DNA of 64,000 bases, from contig NZ_JACDRR010000010.1 of assembly GCF_013449375.1 (NCBI RefSeq), positions 277,907 to 341,906 on the forward strand, in the 5' to 3' direction. Positions within the stretch are counted from its first letter, which is position 1, and each line of letters starts with the position of its first letter. The notes under the pieces were generated by a model. It saw nothing but the letters and a program-made list of their open reading frames with translations. It was not told where the DNA came from and searched no databases. The position numbers were made by a program, and so were the translations under genes. Below are positions 1 to 9,541 of this stretch, in pieces. The DNA is from Pectobacterium sp. CFBP8739. Its GTDB lineage: Bacteria; Pseudomonadota; Gammaproteobacteria; Enterobacterales; Enterobacteriaceae.

Positions 1-105
1 CCAGTCTGGCCCGCGGTGACGCATTAAACGGGATAACTCCAGCGCTTTCTTACGCAGTTCAACAGGATCACTTTTCAGATCAAGCACACCAAAAATAGAA
101 CACAT
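1..105 (-). CDS. asnB: asparagine synthetase B, N-terminal fragment (cut by window edge)
   Basis: Only the first 35 codons are inside the window; the gene continues beyond base 1. The translation begins Met-Cys-Ser-Ile-Phe-Gly and continues to an RHRGPDW stretch. This is the start of class II glutamine amidotransferases, in which Cys2 is the catalytic nucleophile after Met removal. The wording is almost identical to E. coli AsnB, which makes asparagine from aspartate, glutamine and ATP in the cytoplasm. In E. coli nagD lies between nagC and asnB; here asnB follows nagC directly. Identification is firm, although only the N-terminus is visible. Confidence 0.93.
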   Translation of the reverse strand, partial: MCSIFGVLDLKSDPVELRKKALELSRLMRHRGPDW

Positions 106-308
106 ACATGACTCCCAGTAATGACAGATTCGAACTCAGTGCCATTGATTTAGCATCAAAGTGCCATAGGAATTCAATATTATTTAATGAAAAAAGCCAT
201 TGATGTTGTGTTTCGTTAATTTATTCGATTTTTTGGTGTTGATTCGTCAAATTCCTGCACAGGAAAGGCCGGATTTTTAGGGATTACATAATCCGGCCAG
301 AAAGAGAA
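106..308. other. asnB-nagC intergenic region
   Basis: About 200 AT-rich bases hold the asnB promoter region (transcribed leftwards) and the end of the nag transcript. No open frame resembling NagD, the HAD phosphatase found here in E. coli, is present. The only clear structure is the inverted repeat at 267-298, listed separately. Confidence 0.6.
267..298 (-). terminator. probable terminator of the nagBAC operon
   Basis: A perfect 9-bp inverted repeat (GGCCGGATT / AATCCGGCC) with a 14-nt loop lies 10 bases beyond the nagC stop codon. On the minus strand it is followed by a short T-rich tail, so it is a modest intrinsic terminator candidate. Confidence 0.55.
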
Positions 309-1532
309 TCAGGCATTTTCAAGCAATTGCTGTAGCAGCACGCCGTTTAGCATCGCCCGTTTGACCAAGGCAAACGCGCTGATAGCGGAAAGATGGTTGA
401 GGCTGGAGATCTCAATCGGCAGGTTATGACGAAATTCTTTCAGTACCTGCGTGTTGATACAGCGTTGAATCGCAGGGAGCAACGTTTTTTCTGCTTCGGT
501 AATTTCACCGGCGATCACGACTTTCTGAGGGTTGAACAGGTTGATTGCGATGGACAGTGCTTTGCCCAGATTGAGCCCTGCCTGTTCGATAACTTCACGG
601 GCGAGGGCATCGCCTCGATTTGCCGCTTTGCAAATGGCTGAAATTGTACAGCTATCGGTAGAAAGCTTGCTGGGGTAGCCTTGACCCAGCAGGTGTTGTA
701 CGCGTTGTTCAATCGCGGCGTTGGCGACGACGGTTTCCAGACAACCGAAATTACCGCAGTGGCAGCGATCGCCAAGTGGGTCGATCTGAATATGGCCGAT
801 CTCGCCTACGTTGCCGTTGCTGCCGAGAAATATTTGCCCGTTGACGAGAATACCCGCACCCGTACCCCGATGGACGCGCACCAGAATAGAGTCTTGCGCG
901 TCGTGGGTAGCACCGAAATAGTGTTCTGCCAGCGCCAGACTGCGGATGTCGTGACCGACAAAGCTGGTAACGTTGAACTGGCGTTGCAAATTTTCGACCA
1001 ATCGCCAGTTATCTACGCTGATGTGCGGCATATAGCGGACAATGCCCGCCACCGGATCAACCAGACCCGGCAGCACCACGGAGATCGCAATGAGTTCGCG
1101 AATGCGGCGCTGGTGGCTGGATATAAAGCTGCTAATCGCCTGAAAAATCTCGGCTTCAAGCGCCTCTTGTGTTTTCTCTTGCAGGTCATAGTGCATTTCT
1201 TCCAGCACTTTTCCCTGCAAGTCGTACAGCGCAATGGTGGCATCGTAACGACCGAGCCGGACGGCGATAGAATGGAAAGGGCGGTTTTCGGTGATAATCG
1301 AAATGGCGCGCCTGCCGCCGGTGGAAGCCTGCTGATCGACTTCTTTAATGAGCCCGCGATCCAGAAGTTGGCGGGTGATTTTTGTAACGCTGGCTGGCGC
1401 GAGCTGGCTCTGTTCTGCTATCTGAATGCGTGAGATTGGGCCTTGCTGGTCAATCAGGCGGTAAACCACCGCGCTGTTTAATTGCTTAACCAGATCGACA
1501 TTCCCTATCTGCGCCTGTCCGCCTGTGGTCAT
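309..1532 (-). CDS. nagC: NagC, transcriptional regulator of N-acetylglucosamine genes (ROK family)
   Basis: This 407-residue protein matches E. coli NagC (406 residues) along its whole length. NagC represses the nag genes and is released by GlcNAc-6-phosphate. An N-terminal winged-helix region (about residues 20-75, with QIAEQSQLAPASVTKITRQL) is followed by a ROK sugar-kinase-like fold containing a zinc-type CHCGNFGCLE motif near residue 260. An in-frame ATG 20 codons upstream exists, but the chosen start matches the family N-terminus (MTTGGQAQIGN). It is the last gene of the nagBAC unit. A nagD-like gene does not follow. Confidence 0.96.
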   Translation of the reverse strand: MTTGGQAQIGNVDLVKQLNSAVVYRLIDQQGPISRIQIAEQSQLAPASVTKITRQLLDRGLIKEVDQQASTGGRRAISIITENRPFHSIAVRLGRYDATIALYDLQGKVLEEMHYDLQEKTQEALEAEIFQAISSFISSHQRRIRELIAISVVLPGLVDPVAGIVRYMPHISVDNWRLVENLQRQFNVTSFVGHDIRSLALAEHYFGATHDAQDSILVRVHRGTGAGILVNGQIFLGSNGNVGEIGHIQIDPLGDRCHCGNFGCLETVVANAAIEQRVQHLLGQGYPSKLSTDSCTISAICKAANRGDALAREVIEQAGLNLGKALSIAINLFNPQKVVIAGEITEAEKTLLPAIQRCINTQVLKEFRHNLPIEISSLNHLSAISAFALVKRAMLNGVLLQQLLENA

Positions 1533-1655
1533 GAAAAAGTTACTCGCTTCTTTAGGTATAAACGCAGATATCAATGCGTCGTCTTCGTCCACATGGGGTA
1601 AACCTTGCTCGGTTTACTCCATGGATTTCCGCTTTACCCCAAGATGTTTTTCACT

Positions 1656-2804
1656 TTATCCCCAAACCGGGTTGCCGTTAACAAACGTCTTGAGAATGTG
1701 ATAGTCACGGTCAAAAGCGGTCAGGTTGGCCACTTTACCGTTTTCAATACTGCCTAACTGTTTATCCACGCCGATGGCGCGCGCGGGGTAGAGCGTTGCC
1801 ATCCGAATCGCTTCATCCAGCGCGATGCCCGCATGTTCGACGCTATTACGTACTGCTTCAATCATGGTCAGTGCCGAACCGCTCAGGGTGCCGTGTTCAT
1901 CGACACAAATACCATCACGGTAGTATATGGTTTTACCAGCAAAAATGAATTGGTCAATATCCGCGCCGGCCGGTGCCGTCGCGTCAGTAACCAGCACCAG
2001 CTTATCGCCTTTGATGCGTTTACTGTTGCGAATATTGGCCCAGTCAACGTGTCGTCCATCCGCGATAATACCGCAATAGACTTCCGGGGCGTCGTAAATC
2101 GCGCCGACCAATCCGGGTTCGCGGCCGGTCAGATACGGCATGGCGTTGAACAGGTGGGTAGCGAAACGAATACCAGCGGCAAAGCCCAGCTTCGCCTGCT
2201 CCCAGGTGGCGTTGGAATGCCCAGCGGACACGATAATGCCCGCCGCTGTGAGCTGGCGGATAACCGACGGTTCGACTTCTTCCGGTGCCAGCGTGATTTT
2301 CGTAATGGCATCCGCATTGGCGCACAGGAAGTCGACGAGTTCCTGCGTTGGTTTGCGAATAAAGGCAGGGTCATGCGTGCCTTTCTTGAGTACATTTAGC
2401 CACGGACCTTCGAGATGCAGCCCAAGCGCCTGATGCTGATTCTGCGCCAGCCAGTCTCTCATTACGCTGATGCTGTGCTTCATAAAGGCATCGCTGGAGG
2501 TAATCAGCGTAGGTAAAAAACTGGTACAGCCTGAACGCTCGTTCGCCTGCTGCATGATCTCCAGCGTCTTGACGGAGATCGTGTCCAGCGAGTCGTTGAA
2601 CTGCACGCCGCCGCAGCCGTTCAACTGGAGATCGATAAACCCCGGAGCGAGGAACGCACTGCTCAGGTTGTGTTGTTCAATGCCGACAGGGAGCTCGGCA
2701 AGTGGGCAGACTCGCTCGATCAGCCCATCTGCAATCACCACGGCGTGATTATCCAGAATCTGATGGCCGGTGAAAATCCGGCAGTGGGTTAACGCGTACA
2801 TCAT
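1656..2804 (-). CDS. nagA: N-acetylglucosamine-6-phosphate deacetylase
   Basis: NagA removes acetate from GlcNAc-6-phosphate to give glucosamine-6-phosphate, the substrate of NagB, in the cytoplasm. The 382 residues match E. coli NagA in length and sequence. Amidohydrolase landmarks are visible: the HLEGPW segment, AGHSNA and THLFNAM metal-binding histidines, and the catalytic aspartate in TDATAPAG. The frame opens with two successive ATGs; the second gives the E. coli-like N-terminus MYALT. The gene lies 16 bases downstream of nagB and 123 bases upstream of nagC, consistent with one operon. Confidence 0.97.
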   Translation of the reverse strand: MMYALTHCRIFTGHQILDNHAVVIADGLIERVCPLAELPVGIEQHNLSSAFLAPGFIDLQLNGCGGVQFNDSLDTISVKTLEIMQQANERSGCTSFLPTLITSSDAFMKHSISVMRDWLAQNQHQALGLHLEGPWLNVLKKGTHDPAFIRKPTQELVDFLCANADAITKITLAPEEVEPSVIRQLTAAGIIVSAGHSNATWEQAKLGFAAGIRFATHLFNAMPYLTGREPGLVGAIYDAPEVYCGIIADGRHVDWANIRNSKRIKGDKLVLVTDATAPAGADIDQFIFAGKTIYYRDGICVDEHGTLSGSALTMIEAVRNSVEHAGIALDEAIRMATLYPARAIGVDKQLGSIENGKVANLTAFDRDYHILKTFVNGNPVWG

Positions 2805-2820
2805 CGACTCCCGCGATCGG

Positions 2821-3621
2821 TTAGAGGTTTTTCATGCTTTCCGTTTCTAACTCACGGAAATATTTAACAGTTTTTACCTTCAGTTCCATTGTTGAAGGCT
2901 CGTCACAGACCATGATGGCTTTAGCGTGAAGTTGTAGACAGCTGATGGTCCACATATGGTTGACGTTGCCTTCTACCGCAGCCTGAAGCGCCAGTGCTTT
3001 GTTGCGCCCAGTCACCAGAATCATCACTTCTTCGGCATCCAGCAACGTACCGACGCCCACGGTCAGGGCAAATTTAGGCACCAGACTGACGTCCCCGCCG
3101 AAGAAACGGGAATTCGCGATACGGGTTTCTTCCGTCAATGTTTTGATGCGGGTGCGGGAAGCCAGAGAGGACGCGGGCTCATTGAAGGCGATATGTCCAT
3201 CATTACCCACGCCGCCCATGAAAAGATGAATTTTTCCGTAGGACTTTATTTTCTCTTCATAACGGCGACATTCTGCTGTGGTGTCTTCTGCGTTGCCGTT
3301 CAACAGATTAATGTTTTCACGGGGAATATCAACGTGATTGAAGAAATTCTGATGCATGAAGGTATGATAGCTTTCTGGATGGTCGGTCGGCAGGCCGACA
3401 TATTCATCCATATTGAAGGTGACAACGTGTTTGAAGCTCACCAGACCGGCTTTGTGCATGGCGACCAGCGATTTGTAGGCCTCCAGCGGTGAGCTGCCCG
3501 TCGGCAATCCCAGAATGAAAGGGCGCTCTGCGCTGGGCTTGAAAGCGTTAATCTTCTCAACGATGTGGCGGGCGGCCCATTTTCCGACGTCGGCGGCGGT
3601 GGTTAAAGGTATGAGTCTCAT
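2821..3621 (-). CDS. nagB: glucosamine-6-phosphate deaminase
   Basis: NagB converts glucosamine-6-phosphate to fructose-6-phosphate and ammonia, joining amino-sugar catabolism to glycolysis. At 266 residues it equals the E. coli enzyme in length. The family signatures NMDEYVGLP (catalytic aspartate) and [13 protein letters not shown] are present. In E. coli this is an allosteric hexamer activated by GlcNAc-6-phosphate; the close similarity suggests the same here. It is the first gene of the leftward nagBAC operon and is divergent from nagE, with which it shares a control region. Confidence 0.97.
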   Translation of the reverse strand: MRLIPLTTAADVGKWAARHIVEKINAFKPSAERPFILGLPTGSSPLEAYKSLVAMHKAGLVSFKHVVTFNMDEYVGLPTDHPESYHTFMHQNFFNHVDIPRENINLLNGNAEDTTAECRRYEEKIKSYGKIHLFMGGVGNDGHIAFNEPASSLASRTRIKTLTEETRIANSRFFGGDVSLVPKFALTVGVGTLLDAEEVMILVTGRNKALALQAAVEGNVNHMWTISCLQLHAKAIMVCDEPSTMELKVKTVKYFRELETESMKNL

Positions 3622-3970
3622 CAGCGCTCTCCTGATTTTTAAGTGGAATAAATTGCGTCAATCGCGCCAGCTGCGTTTTGTCTATGCATTAAAATTAGTC
3701 TACTCCGTTTTTTTTAATCTTGAAATAAGTTGGGGTTTTATTCAGGTATAAACTTTTTGTATGCAGTTTTTTGGTGATTTTTATCACATAATTACGGGGT
3801 TTAATTTGTGTAGCGAATTATTTTTTTTACACTCCCCCTAAGAACCACCGCTGCCATGTTTTCTCGACAATGACGTTTTCGACAGCGACGTTCTTCGGCA
3901 GTGAAATTTATTGGCAGGTTTGTTTGCCCCACAACATTTCATTTACCTCACAAAGGTAAGAGAGGGAAAA
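3622..3970. promoter_or_regulatory. nagB-nagE divergent control region
   Basis: About 350 very AT-rich bases separate the divergent nagB and nagE starts. In E. coli this interval contains two NagC operators that loop around a CRP site. A near-consensus CRP site is visible here (3773-3788). AT-rich blocks around 3640-3660 and 3815-3832 are placed suitably for NagC operators, but I cannot assign them confidently by eye. Confidence 0.6.
3773..3788. promoter_or_regulatory. CRP binding site in nagB-nagE region
   Basis: GGTGA-N6-TCACA matches the TGTGA-N6-TCACA CRP consensus with one mismatch. Its location between divergent nagB and nagE agrees with the known catabolite control of these genes in E. 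coli. Confidence 0.75.
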
Positions 3971-5467
3971 GTGATTACTCTGAGCTATTTACAAAAAGTC
4001 GGCCGGGCATTGATGGTGCCTGTCGCGACGCTGCCTGCTGCCGCCATCCTGATGGGGATAGGTTACTGGATTGATCCGGTTGGCTGGGGAAGCGAGAACG
4101 CGTTGGCGGCACTTCTCATCAAATCGGGTGAGGCGATTATCGGGCATATGGCGGTGCTGTTTGCTGTCGGTGTCGCGTACGGCATGTCAAAAGATAAAGA
4201 TGGTGCGGCAGCATTGACCGGTTTTGTCGGCTATCTGGTGCTGACCACGTTGTGTTCACCGGCTGTTGTTGCCATGATCCAACGGATCCCTGTTGAACAG
4301 GTGCCCGCTGCGTTTGGCAAGATTGAAAACCAGTTCATCGGGATTCTGGTTGGTGTGATGTCGGCCGAACTGTATAACCGCTTCAGCCAGGTTGAACTGC
4401 CTAAGGCGCTGTCGTTCTTCAGCGGACGCCGTTTGGTCCCGATTCTGGTTTCTTTCCTGATGATTCTGGTGGCGTTCATTTTAATGTACGTTTGGCCGGT
4501 GATTTACAATGCGCTGGTGTCATTCGGTGAACATATTCAACAGATGGGATCGATTGGTGCCGGGGTTTATGCCTTCTTTAACCGCTTGCTGATTCCTGTT
4601 GGGCTGCACCACGCGCTGAACTCCGTGTTCTGGTTCGATGTTGCGGGCATCAACGATATTCCTAACTTCCTGGCTGGCCAGCAATCTATTGATTCAGGCA
4701 AAGCCGTGGTGGGGATCACCGGACGTTATCAGGCGGGCTTCTTCCCGATTATGATGTTCGGCCTGCCCGGAGCGGCACTGGCGATTTATCACTGTGCCCG
4801 CCCTGAGAACAAAAGCAAAGTGGCCGGAATTATGCTGGCGGCGGCATTTGCCTCCTTCTTCACAGGGATCACCGAGCCGCTGGAGTTTTCCTTCATGTTT
4901 GTGGCGCCGGTGCTGTATTTCCTGCATGCGCTGCTGACCGGTTTTTCTGTGTTTATCGCTGCCAGTATGCATTGGATTGCCGGCTTTGGCTTCAGTGCGG
5001 GTCTGGTGGACATGGTGCTGTCCTCGCGTAACCCGCTGGCCACCCAGTGGTACATGCTGCTTGTTCAGGGACTGGCATTCTTTGTCATTTACTATGTGGT
5101 GTTCCGCTTTACCATCACGCGCTTCAACCTGTTAACGCCGGGGCGTGAGCTGGCCGTGAGCGGTAGCGAAGCTGATGGATATGATGTGAGTACCGAGTCT
5201 GCGGATGAGAAATCAGGTGATGCAACGTCACTGGCGCGGGGTTACTTGCAGGCACTGGGTGGGAAAGACAATCTGCTCGGTATTGATGCCTGTATCACGC
5301 GTCTGCGTTTGAACGTGGCGGATTCTTCTCTAGTTGACGATGCACAGGCGAAGCGTCTTGGTGCGGCGGGCGTTATTCGGCTGAATAAGCAAAGCGTACA
5401 GATTGTTGTGGGTACGCAGGCTGAATCGATAGCGAGCGCACTGAAAGCGGAGCAGAGTAAGGCGTAA
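3971..5467 (+). CDS. nagE: PTS N-acetylglucosamine transporter, EIICB only
   Basis: NagE imports GlcNAc and phosphorylates it through the phosphotransferase system. The chosen start is GTG at 3971, preceded by AGAGGGAAAA, giving VITLSYLQKVGRALMVP as in E. coli. An in-frame ATG 20 codons upstream has no homologous extension. The protein has 498 residues: a membrane EIIC domain (about 1-390) and a soluble EIIB domain whose phosphorylated cysteine is in GIDACITRLRL near residue 441. E. coli NagE is about 648 residues and ends with an EIIA domain. This one stops soon after EIIB, so phosphate must come from a separate EIIA, probably Crr. Confidence 0.93.
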   Translation: MITLSYLQKVGRALMVPVATLPAAAILMGIGYWIDPVGWGSENALAALLIKSGEAIIGHMAVLFAVGVAYGMSKDKDGAAALTGFVGYLVLTTLCSPAVVAMIQRIPVEQVPAAFGKIENQFIGILVGVMSAELYNRFSQVELPKALSFFSGRRLVPILVSFLMILVAFILMYVWPVIYNALVSFGEHIQQMGSIGAGVYAFFNRLLIPVGLHHALNSVFWFDVAGINDIPNFLAGQQSIDSGKAVVGITGRYQAGFFPIMMFGLPGAALAIYHCARPENKSKVAGIMLAAAFASFFTGITEPLEFSFMFVAPVLYFLHALLTGFSVFIAASMHWIAGFGFSAGLVDMVLSSRNPLATQWYMLLVQGLAFFVIYYVVFRFTITRFNLLTPGRELAVSGSEADGYDVSTESADEKSGDATSLARGYLQALGGKDNLLGIDACITRLRLNVADSSLVDDAQAKRLGAAGVIRLNKQSVQIVVGTQAESIASALKAEQSKA

Positions 5468-5496
5468 CATAACGGCGCTATGCTGATGAAATTGAT

Positions 5497-5528
5497 AGGG
5501 CGAGATAGTAATCTCGCCTTTTTTTTTC
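5497..5528 (+). terminator. intrinsic terminator of nagE
   Basis: An inverted repeat GGCGAGAT / ATCTCGCC is followed by an uninterrupted T-run of about ten bases, a textbook rho-independent terminator 30 bases after the nagE stop. Confidence 0.9.
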
Positions 5529-5623
5529 GTTATGAATAATTAAATGAAACTAACGGTTGTTTCCCAGCGTAGCTTGTTGGATCATTGTTGGTTATACGTC
5601 GTTTTAGCATTGAGGAATGAAGA

Positions 5624-7282
5624 ATGAGTGAGGCTGAAGCCCGCCCAACCAACTTTATCCGTCAGATTATCGATGAAGATCTGGCGTCCGGTAAGCATGA
5701 CCATATTCAGACGCGTTTCCCGCCGGAGCCGAATGGCTATCTGCATATTGGGCATGCCAAGTCTATTTGCCTGAATTTTGGTATCGCGCGTGACTATCAG
5801 GGGCAATGCAACCTGCGTTTTGACGACACCAACCCGGTAAAAGAAGATATCGAGTACGTTGAGTCGATCAAACGTGACGTCGAGTGGTTGGGCTTTTCAT
5901 GGAGCGGCGACGTTCGCTATTCTTCTGATTATTTCGATCAACTGCATGCGTATGCGGTTGAGCTGATCGGTAAAGGGCTGGCTTACGTTGATGAACTGAC
6001 GCCCGAGCAGATCCGTGAATACCGTGGTACGTTGACGGCACCGGGCAAGAACAGCCCTTACCGCGACCGTACCGTGCAAGAAAACCTGACGCTATTTGAA
6101 AAAATGCGCAACGGCGGGTTTGCGGAAGGTACGGCCTGCCTGCGTGCAAAAATCGATATGGCATCGTCCTTTATCGTGATGCGCGATCCAGTGTTGTATC
6201 GTATTAAATTTGCCGACCACCACCAGACGGGCAATAAGTGGTGCATCTACCCGATGTATGACTTCACCCACTGCATCTCCGATGCGCTGGAAGGGATCAC
6301 GCATTCACTGTGTACGCTGGAATTCCAGGATAACCGCCGCCTGTACGACTGGGTGTTGGACAACATTACGATTCCTTGCCATCCACGTCAGTACGAATTC
6401 TCTCGCCTCAACCTCGAATACGCGATTATGTCCAAGCGTAAGCTGAATCAGTTGGTGGTGGAAAATGTCGTTGAAGGATGGGACGATCCGCGTATGCCGA
6501 CCATTTCTGGCCTGCGCCGTCGTGGTTATAGCGCAGCTTCTATCCGTGAATTTTGCGTGCGCATCGGCGTGACGAAACAGGATAACAACGTGGAAATGGC
6601 TGCGCTTGAATCCTGTATCCGCGACGATCTGAATGAGAACGCCCCGCGTGCGATGGCGGTGCTGGATCCGGTCAAAGTCGTGATTGAGAATCTGCCAGTT
6701 GAGCACGAAGAATTTGTCGCGATGCCAAACCATCCGAACAAGCCGGAAATGGGATCACGTCAGGTCGCATTTAGCCGTGAGGTTTATATCGATCGCGCAG
6801 ATTTCCGCGAAGAAGCCAACAAACAGTACAAGCGTCTGGTGTTGGGTAAAGAGGTTCGTCTGCGTAATGCCTATGTGATCAAAGCCGATCGCATTGAGAA
6901 AGACGAGCAGGGCACAATCACCACGATTTACTGTAGCTATGATGCAGAAACACTGAGCAAAGATCCGGCTGATGGCCGTAAAGTGAAAGGCGTGATTCAC
7001 TGGGTTTCTGCGGCACACGCCGTACCCGCAGAATTCCGTTTGTACGATCGTCTGTTCAGTGTGGCAAACCCTGGCGCGGCAGAGGACTTCCTGTCGACGA
7101 TTAACCCAGACTCACTGAAGATTACGCAAGGTTTTGTCGAAGCGAGCCTGGCGCAAGCAGAAGCAGAGAAAGCGTATCAGTTTGAGCGTGAAGGTTACTT
7201 CTGCGCCGATCGTGTTTACTCCAGTGCAGAGCATCTGGTGTTTAACCGTACGGTTGGGCTGCGCGATACCTGGGTAGGCTAA
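5624..7282 (+). CDS. glnS: glutaminyl-tRNA synthetase
   Basis: GlnS attaches glutamine to tRNA-Gln using ATP. The 552-residue product is a class I synthetase with the HIGH motif at residues 41-44 (inside [14 protein letters not shown]) and the KMSKS-equivalent MSKRK near residue 268. The C-terminal part corresponds to the beta-barrel anticodon-binding region. Length and sequence match E. coli GlnS (554 residues). A GAGGA ribosome site precedes the ATG at 5624. It is monocistronic, bounded by terminators on both sides. Confidence 0.98.
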   Translation: MSEAEARPTNFIRQIIDEDLASGKHDHIQTRFPPEPNGYLHIGHAKSICLNFGIARDYQGQCNLRFDDTNPVKEDIEYVESIKRDVEWLGFSWSGDVRYSSDYFDQLHAYAVELIGKGLAYVDELTPEQIREYRGTLTAPGKNSPYRDRTVQENLTLFEKMRNGGFAEGTACLRAKIDMASSFIVMRDPVLYRIKFADHHQTGNKWCIYPMYDFTHCISDALEGITHSLCTLEFQDNRRLYDWVLDNITIPCHPRQYEFSRLNLEYAIMSKRKLNQLVVENVVEGWDDPRMPTISGLRRRGYSAASIREFCVRIGVTKQDNNVEMAALESCIRDDLNENAPRAMAVLDPVKVVIENLPVEHEEFVAMPNHPNKPEMGSRQVAFSREVYIDRADFREEANKQYKRLVLGKEVRLRNAYVIKADRIEKDEQGTITTIYCSYDAETLSKDPADGRKVKGVIHWVSAAHAVPAEFRLYDRLFSVANPGAAEDFLSTINPDSLKITQGFVEASLAQAEAEKAYQFEREGYFCADRVYSSAEHLVFNRTVGLRDTWVG

Positions 7283-7303
7283 GGCAGACTGGAAAGAAGA
7301 CAA

Positions 7304-7335
7304 AAATAAAACCGCCTCGGCGGTTTTATTTTTTT
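7304..7335. terminator. bidirectional terminator between glnS and fur
   Basis: The hairpin AAAACCGCC-TC-GGCGGTTTT is flanked by A-runs on the left and T-runs on the right, so it can end both the rightward glnS and the leftward fur transcripts. Confidence 0.88.
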
Positions 7336-7346
7336 ATGCGGTCGAT

Positions 7347-7796
7347 TTATCGTGTGGAATCGTGCAGGGTTTCATCCTCGCGGCAATCCCCTTCACTGCA
7401 ATGCCCGTAGAGATACAAACTGTGGTTGGTCAGTTTAATGCCGTGTCTTTCTGCGATCTCGCGTTGGCGTGCTTCGATAGACTCATCGCGAAATTCAATG
7501 ACTTTGCCACAGTCTAGGCAAATTAAGTGATCGTGATGATGCTGCTGCGTCAGCTCAAAGACGGATTTCCCACCTTCGAAGTTATGACGGGTTACGATGC
7601 CCGCATCATCAAACTGGTTGAGTACGCGATAGACGGTAGCAAGACCAATCTCTTCGCCCATATCAATCAGTCTCTTATATAAATCTTCCGCACTGACGTG
7701 GTGACAGACAGGATCCTGTAACACTTCCAGAATTTTCAATCTTGGAAGAGTGACTTTCAGGCCGGCCTTCTTTAATGCGGTATTGTTGTCAGTCAT
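7347..7796 (-). CDS. fur: ferric uptake regulator Fur
   Basis: Fur is the iron-responsive repressor that binds 19-bp Fur boxes when loaded with Fe(II). The 149-residue product matches E. coli Fur (148). An N-terminal winged helix (about 1-82) contains the recognition stretch GLATVYRVLNQFDDAG. The C-terminal dimer and metal domain has HHHDH and the CLDC pair, and near the C-terminus the HCSEGDC cluster typical of enterobacterial Fur. It lies downstream of fldA in the same orientation, as in E. coli, with 331 bases between them. Confidence 0.98.
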   Translation of the reverse strand: MTDNNTALKKAGLKVTLPRLKILEVLQDPVCHHVSAEDLYKRLIDMGEEIGLATVYRVLNQFDDAGIVTRHNFEGGKSVFELTQQHHHDHLICLDCGKVIEFRDESIEARQREIAERHGIKLTNHSLYLYGHCSEGDCREDETLHDSTR

Positions 7797-8127
7797 GCGG
7801 GTTTAGTCCTGTTGCTTACTTATCAATGGAGGCTGCCTAGCCTATGACATCGGTCGGCGCAAAAAAATGTAATAGCGTCCCAATTATAGAACCGCACATA
7901 CAAAATGAAAACAAGGGAATGTTAACAATATTGTCCCCATTCACACTACGGGCATACAACGCAATCCGTTGTTGGTGAATGGAGGAAATGGTGAAGCACG
8001 TATAAAACCGATGGGATTATTGTACAGGTTTACGGATAGAAGTTAAAAAAATGTGTCAATTATTATGAAAGGTTTTGCCTATCAATGTTGTTTTGGCTCT
8101 GATAGGGACTATCAGAGCCAACTTGGC
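7797..8127. promoter_or_regulatory. fur upstream region
   Basis: This 331-base interval carries the fur promoter(s) on the minus strand. In E. coli a short leader frame (uof) overlaps the fur start region; the ATG I could find just upstream of fur closes immediately, so I do not annotate one. A strong hairpin just after the fldA stop is listed separately. Confidence 0.45.
8093..8121 (-). terminator. stem-loop downstream of fldA
   Basis: A perfect 12-bp inverted repeat (TTGGCTCTGATA / TATCAGAGCCAA) with a 5-nt loop lies 7 bases beyond the fldA stop codon. There is no U-run on the fldA strand, so it may stabilise the 3' end or be a weak terminator. Confidence 0.55.
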
Positions 8128-8655
8128 TTAGCCAACCAGCTCTTTCAGGCTCAGTTCATCGCTGATCTGTTTGACCCACGCGGTGACGCGCTCGCTGGTC
8201 AGTTCAGGCTGACGGTCTTCATCAATAGCCAGACCGATGAAGTGATTGTCGTCGGCGAGCCCTTTAGAGGCTTCAAAGTAATAGCCCTCAGTTGACCAGT
8301 GGCCGACAATCGTCGCGCCGCGAGGCTCAATAATGTCACGAATGGTGCCCATGGCATCGCAGAAGTATTCCGCATAGTCTTCCTGATCGCCGCAGCCAAA
8401 CAGGGCAACCAGTTTTCCCGTGAAATCAATTTCTTCCAGCGAAGGGAAAAAGTCATCCCAATCGCACTGAGCTTCACCGTAATACCAGGTGGGAATACCC
8501 AGCAGCAGGATATCGAAACTTTCGAGGTCTTCTTTGCTGCTTTTGGCGATGTCATGAACATCAGCAACGTTAGTACCTAACTGTTGTTGGATCGTTTTGG
8601 CGATGTTTTCAGTGTTACCAGTATCACTGCCAAAGAATATTCCGATGAGTGCCAT
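8128..8655 (-). CDS. fldA: flavodoxin I
   Basis: FldA is a small FMN-binding electron carrier that serves biosynthetic radical-SAM and reductive enzymes. The 175-residue product starts MALIGIFFGSDTGNTEN, whose SDTGNTE loop binds the FMN phosphate. It keeps aromatic residues flanking the flavin (PTWYYGE and the GCGDQEDYAEYFCDA segment). An upstream in-frame ATG at 8706 would add 17 unrelated residues; the chosen start matches the E. coli length of 176. It precedes fur as in E. coli, but ybfE, its upstream neighbour there, is displaced here by an AT-rich gap and a chemoreceptor gene. Confidence 0.97.
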   Translation of the reverse strand: MALIGIFFGSDTGNTENIAKTIQQQLGTNVADVHDIAKSSKEDLESFDILLLGIPTWYYGEAQCDWDDFFPSLEEIDFTGKLVALFGCGDQEDYAEYFCDAMGTIRDIIEPRGATIVGHWSTEGYYFEASKGLADDNHFIGLAIDEDRQPELTSERVTAWVKQISDELSLKELVG

Positions 8656-9541
8656 GAATTGAATAACCTCTTGATTCCTAATGGTATGGTGTAATGTTTC
8701 ACCCACTTATCTGTTAATAATAACAGACACTCACATCAGGAGAAACTCGTATCGGTAAGGAGGCGTAAATCAAAGGCGTATGAAATGTAGAGGGGAGTAA
8801 AAGAAACGAAACGCATCTCTGTCGGCGCTAAATTCCCCATAATGAATGGGGATTATGGTATCGTCTGGGACTAAACGCTCATCTCCTTAATATCTTTCTG
8901 GGTATTTATTTGTAACAGCGTTTCATTTTTTATGAATGTTCTTTTTGTTTTTATAATTGATTCCGATTGTAATTAAAAGCTGGCTTCTTTTTGTAAGAAA
9001 TAAAAGTCACCTCACTGTACGTTACTCTTCGTGAGAATTAAAATGCATACAAAAGATAATATTTTAATCAAATTGATAGTCTGTAATTTTCTCGAGAATA
9101 TTTCCAATGAATAGGAATAAGAATTATAATCATTTACTATCGGGCGGTGGGAATACAGAATAAAAATATTTATCCTTTTGATGTTGAAGAATAAAGTGAA
9201 AATTCAGCGTAAATTGCCTTGCCTATTGACCGCATGCCGATGCCAACGCACGTGAGGCGTGGTGGTAGCGAGCTTTATGGTAACTCTCTGATTAAAAAAC
9301 TTATATCTATAAAAATAAAGGCATCCATTATCAATATAAAATATTATATTGATAAATATAGCGAGAACGCTAAATATTCTCTGTGTTTAGCCGATGAGTT
9401 AGCGTGGTTTTTGAGTTTTCAACTCGGTGAAATGTGAACGCTAGGGAGAAGTGACCTGTTTCATGGTGTGAATTTTCTGATTCATATCGGTTGATTAGCG
9501 ATAAAAATCTTTTTAACCATTTTCCTGATTTGGAGTGAGCT
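8656..9541. other. AT-rich gene-poor interval between fldA and chemoreceptor
   Basis: Nearly 900 bases separate fldA from the chemoreceptor gene. The first part holds the fldA promoter. From about 8880 to 9370 the DNA is strikingly AT-rich, unlike its surroundings, and I find no convincing coding frame. A CCCCAT / ATGGGG hairpin lies at 8835-8851. The right end carries a sigma-28 promoter. The composition change suggests that this interval and the following gene were inserted relative to E. coli gene order. Confidence 0.6.
9371..9397 (+). promoter_or_regulatory. sigma-28 (FliA) flagellar promoter for the chemoreceptor gene
   Basis: TAAA, 15 bases, then GCCGATGA matches the enterobacterial FliA consensus TAAA-N15-GCCGATAA at 11 of 12 defined positions with exact spacing. 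It points rightwards, about 145 bases upstream of the chemoreceptor start. Confidence 0.8.

Noticed and set aside
681..1433. 250-codon open frame antisense to nagC
   Set aside because: Shadow of nagC codon bias, without a plausible start or homology.
9118..9136. Possible Fur box (AAGAATTATAATCATTTAC-like)
   Set aside because: Only about 13 of 19 positions match the Fur consensus in very AT-rich DNA, which is expected by chance.
9219..9437. 72-codon frame in the AT-rich interval before the chemoreceptor
   Set aside because: Lysine/isoleucine-rich composition reflects AT bias; no ribosome site; it overlaps the sigma-28 promoter.
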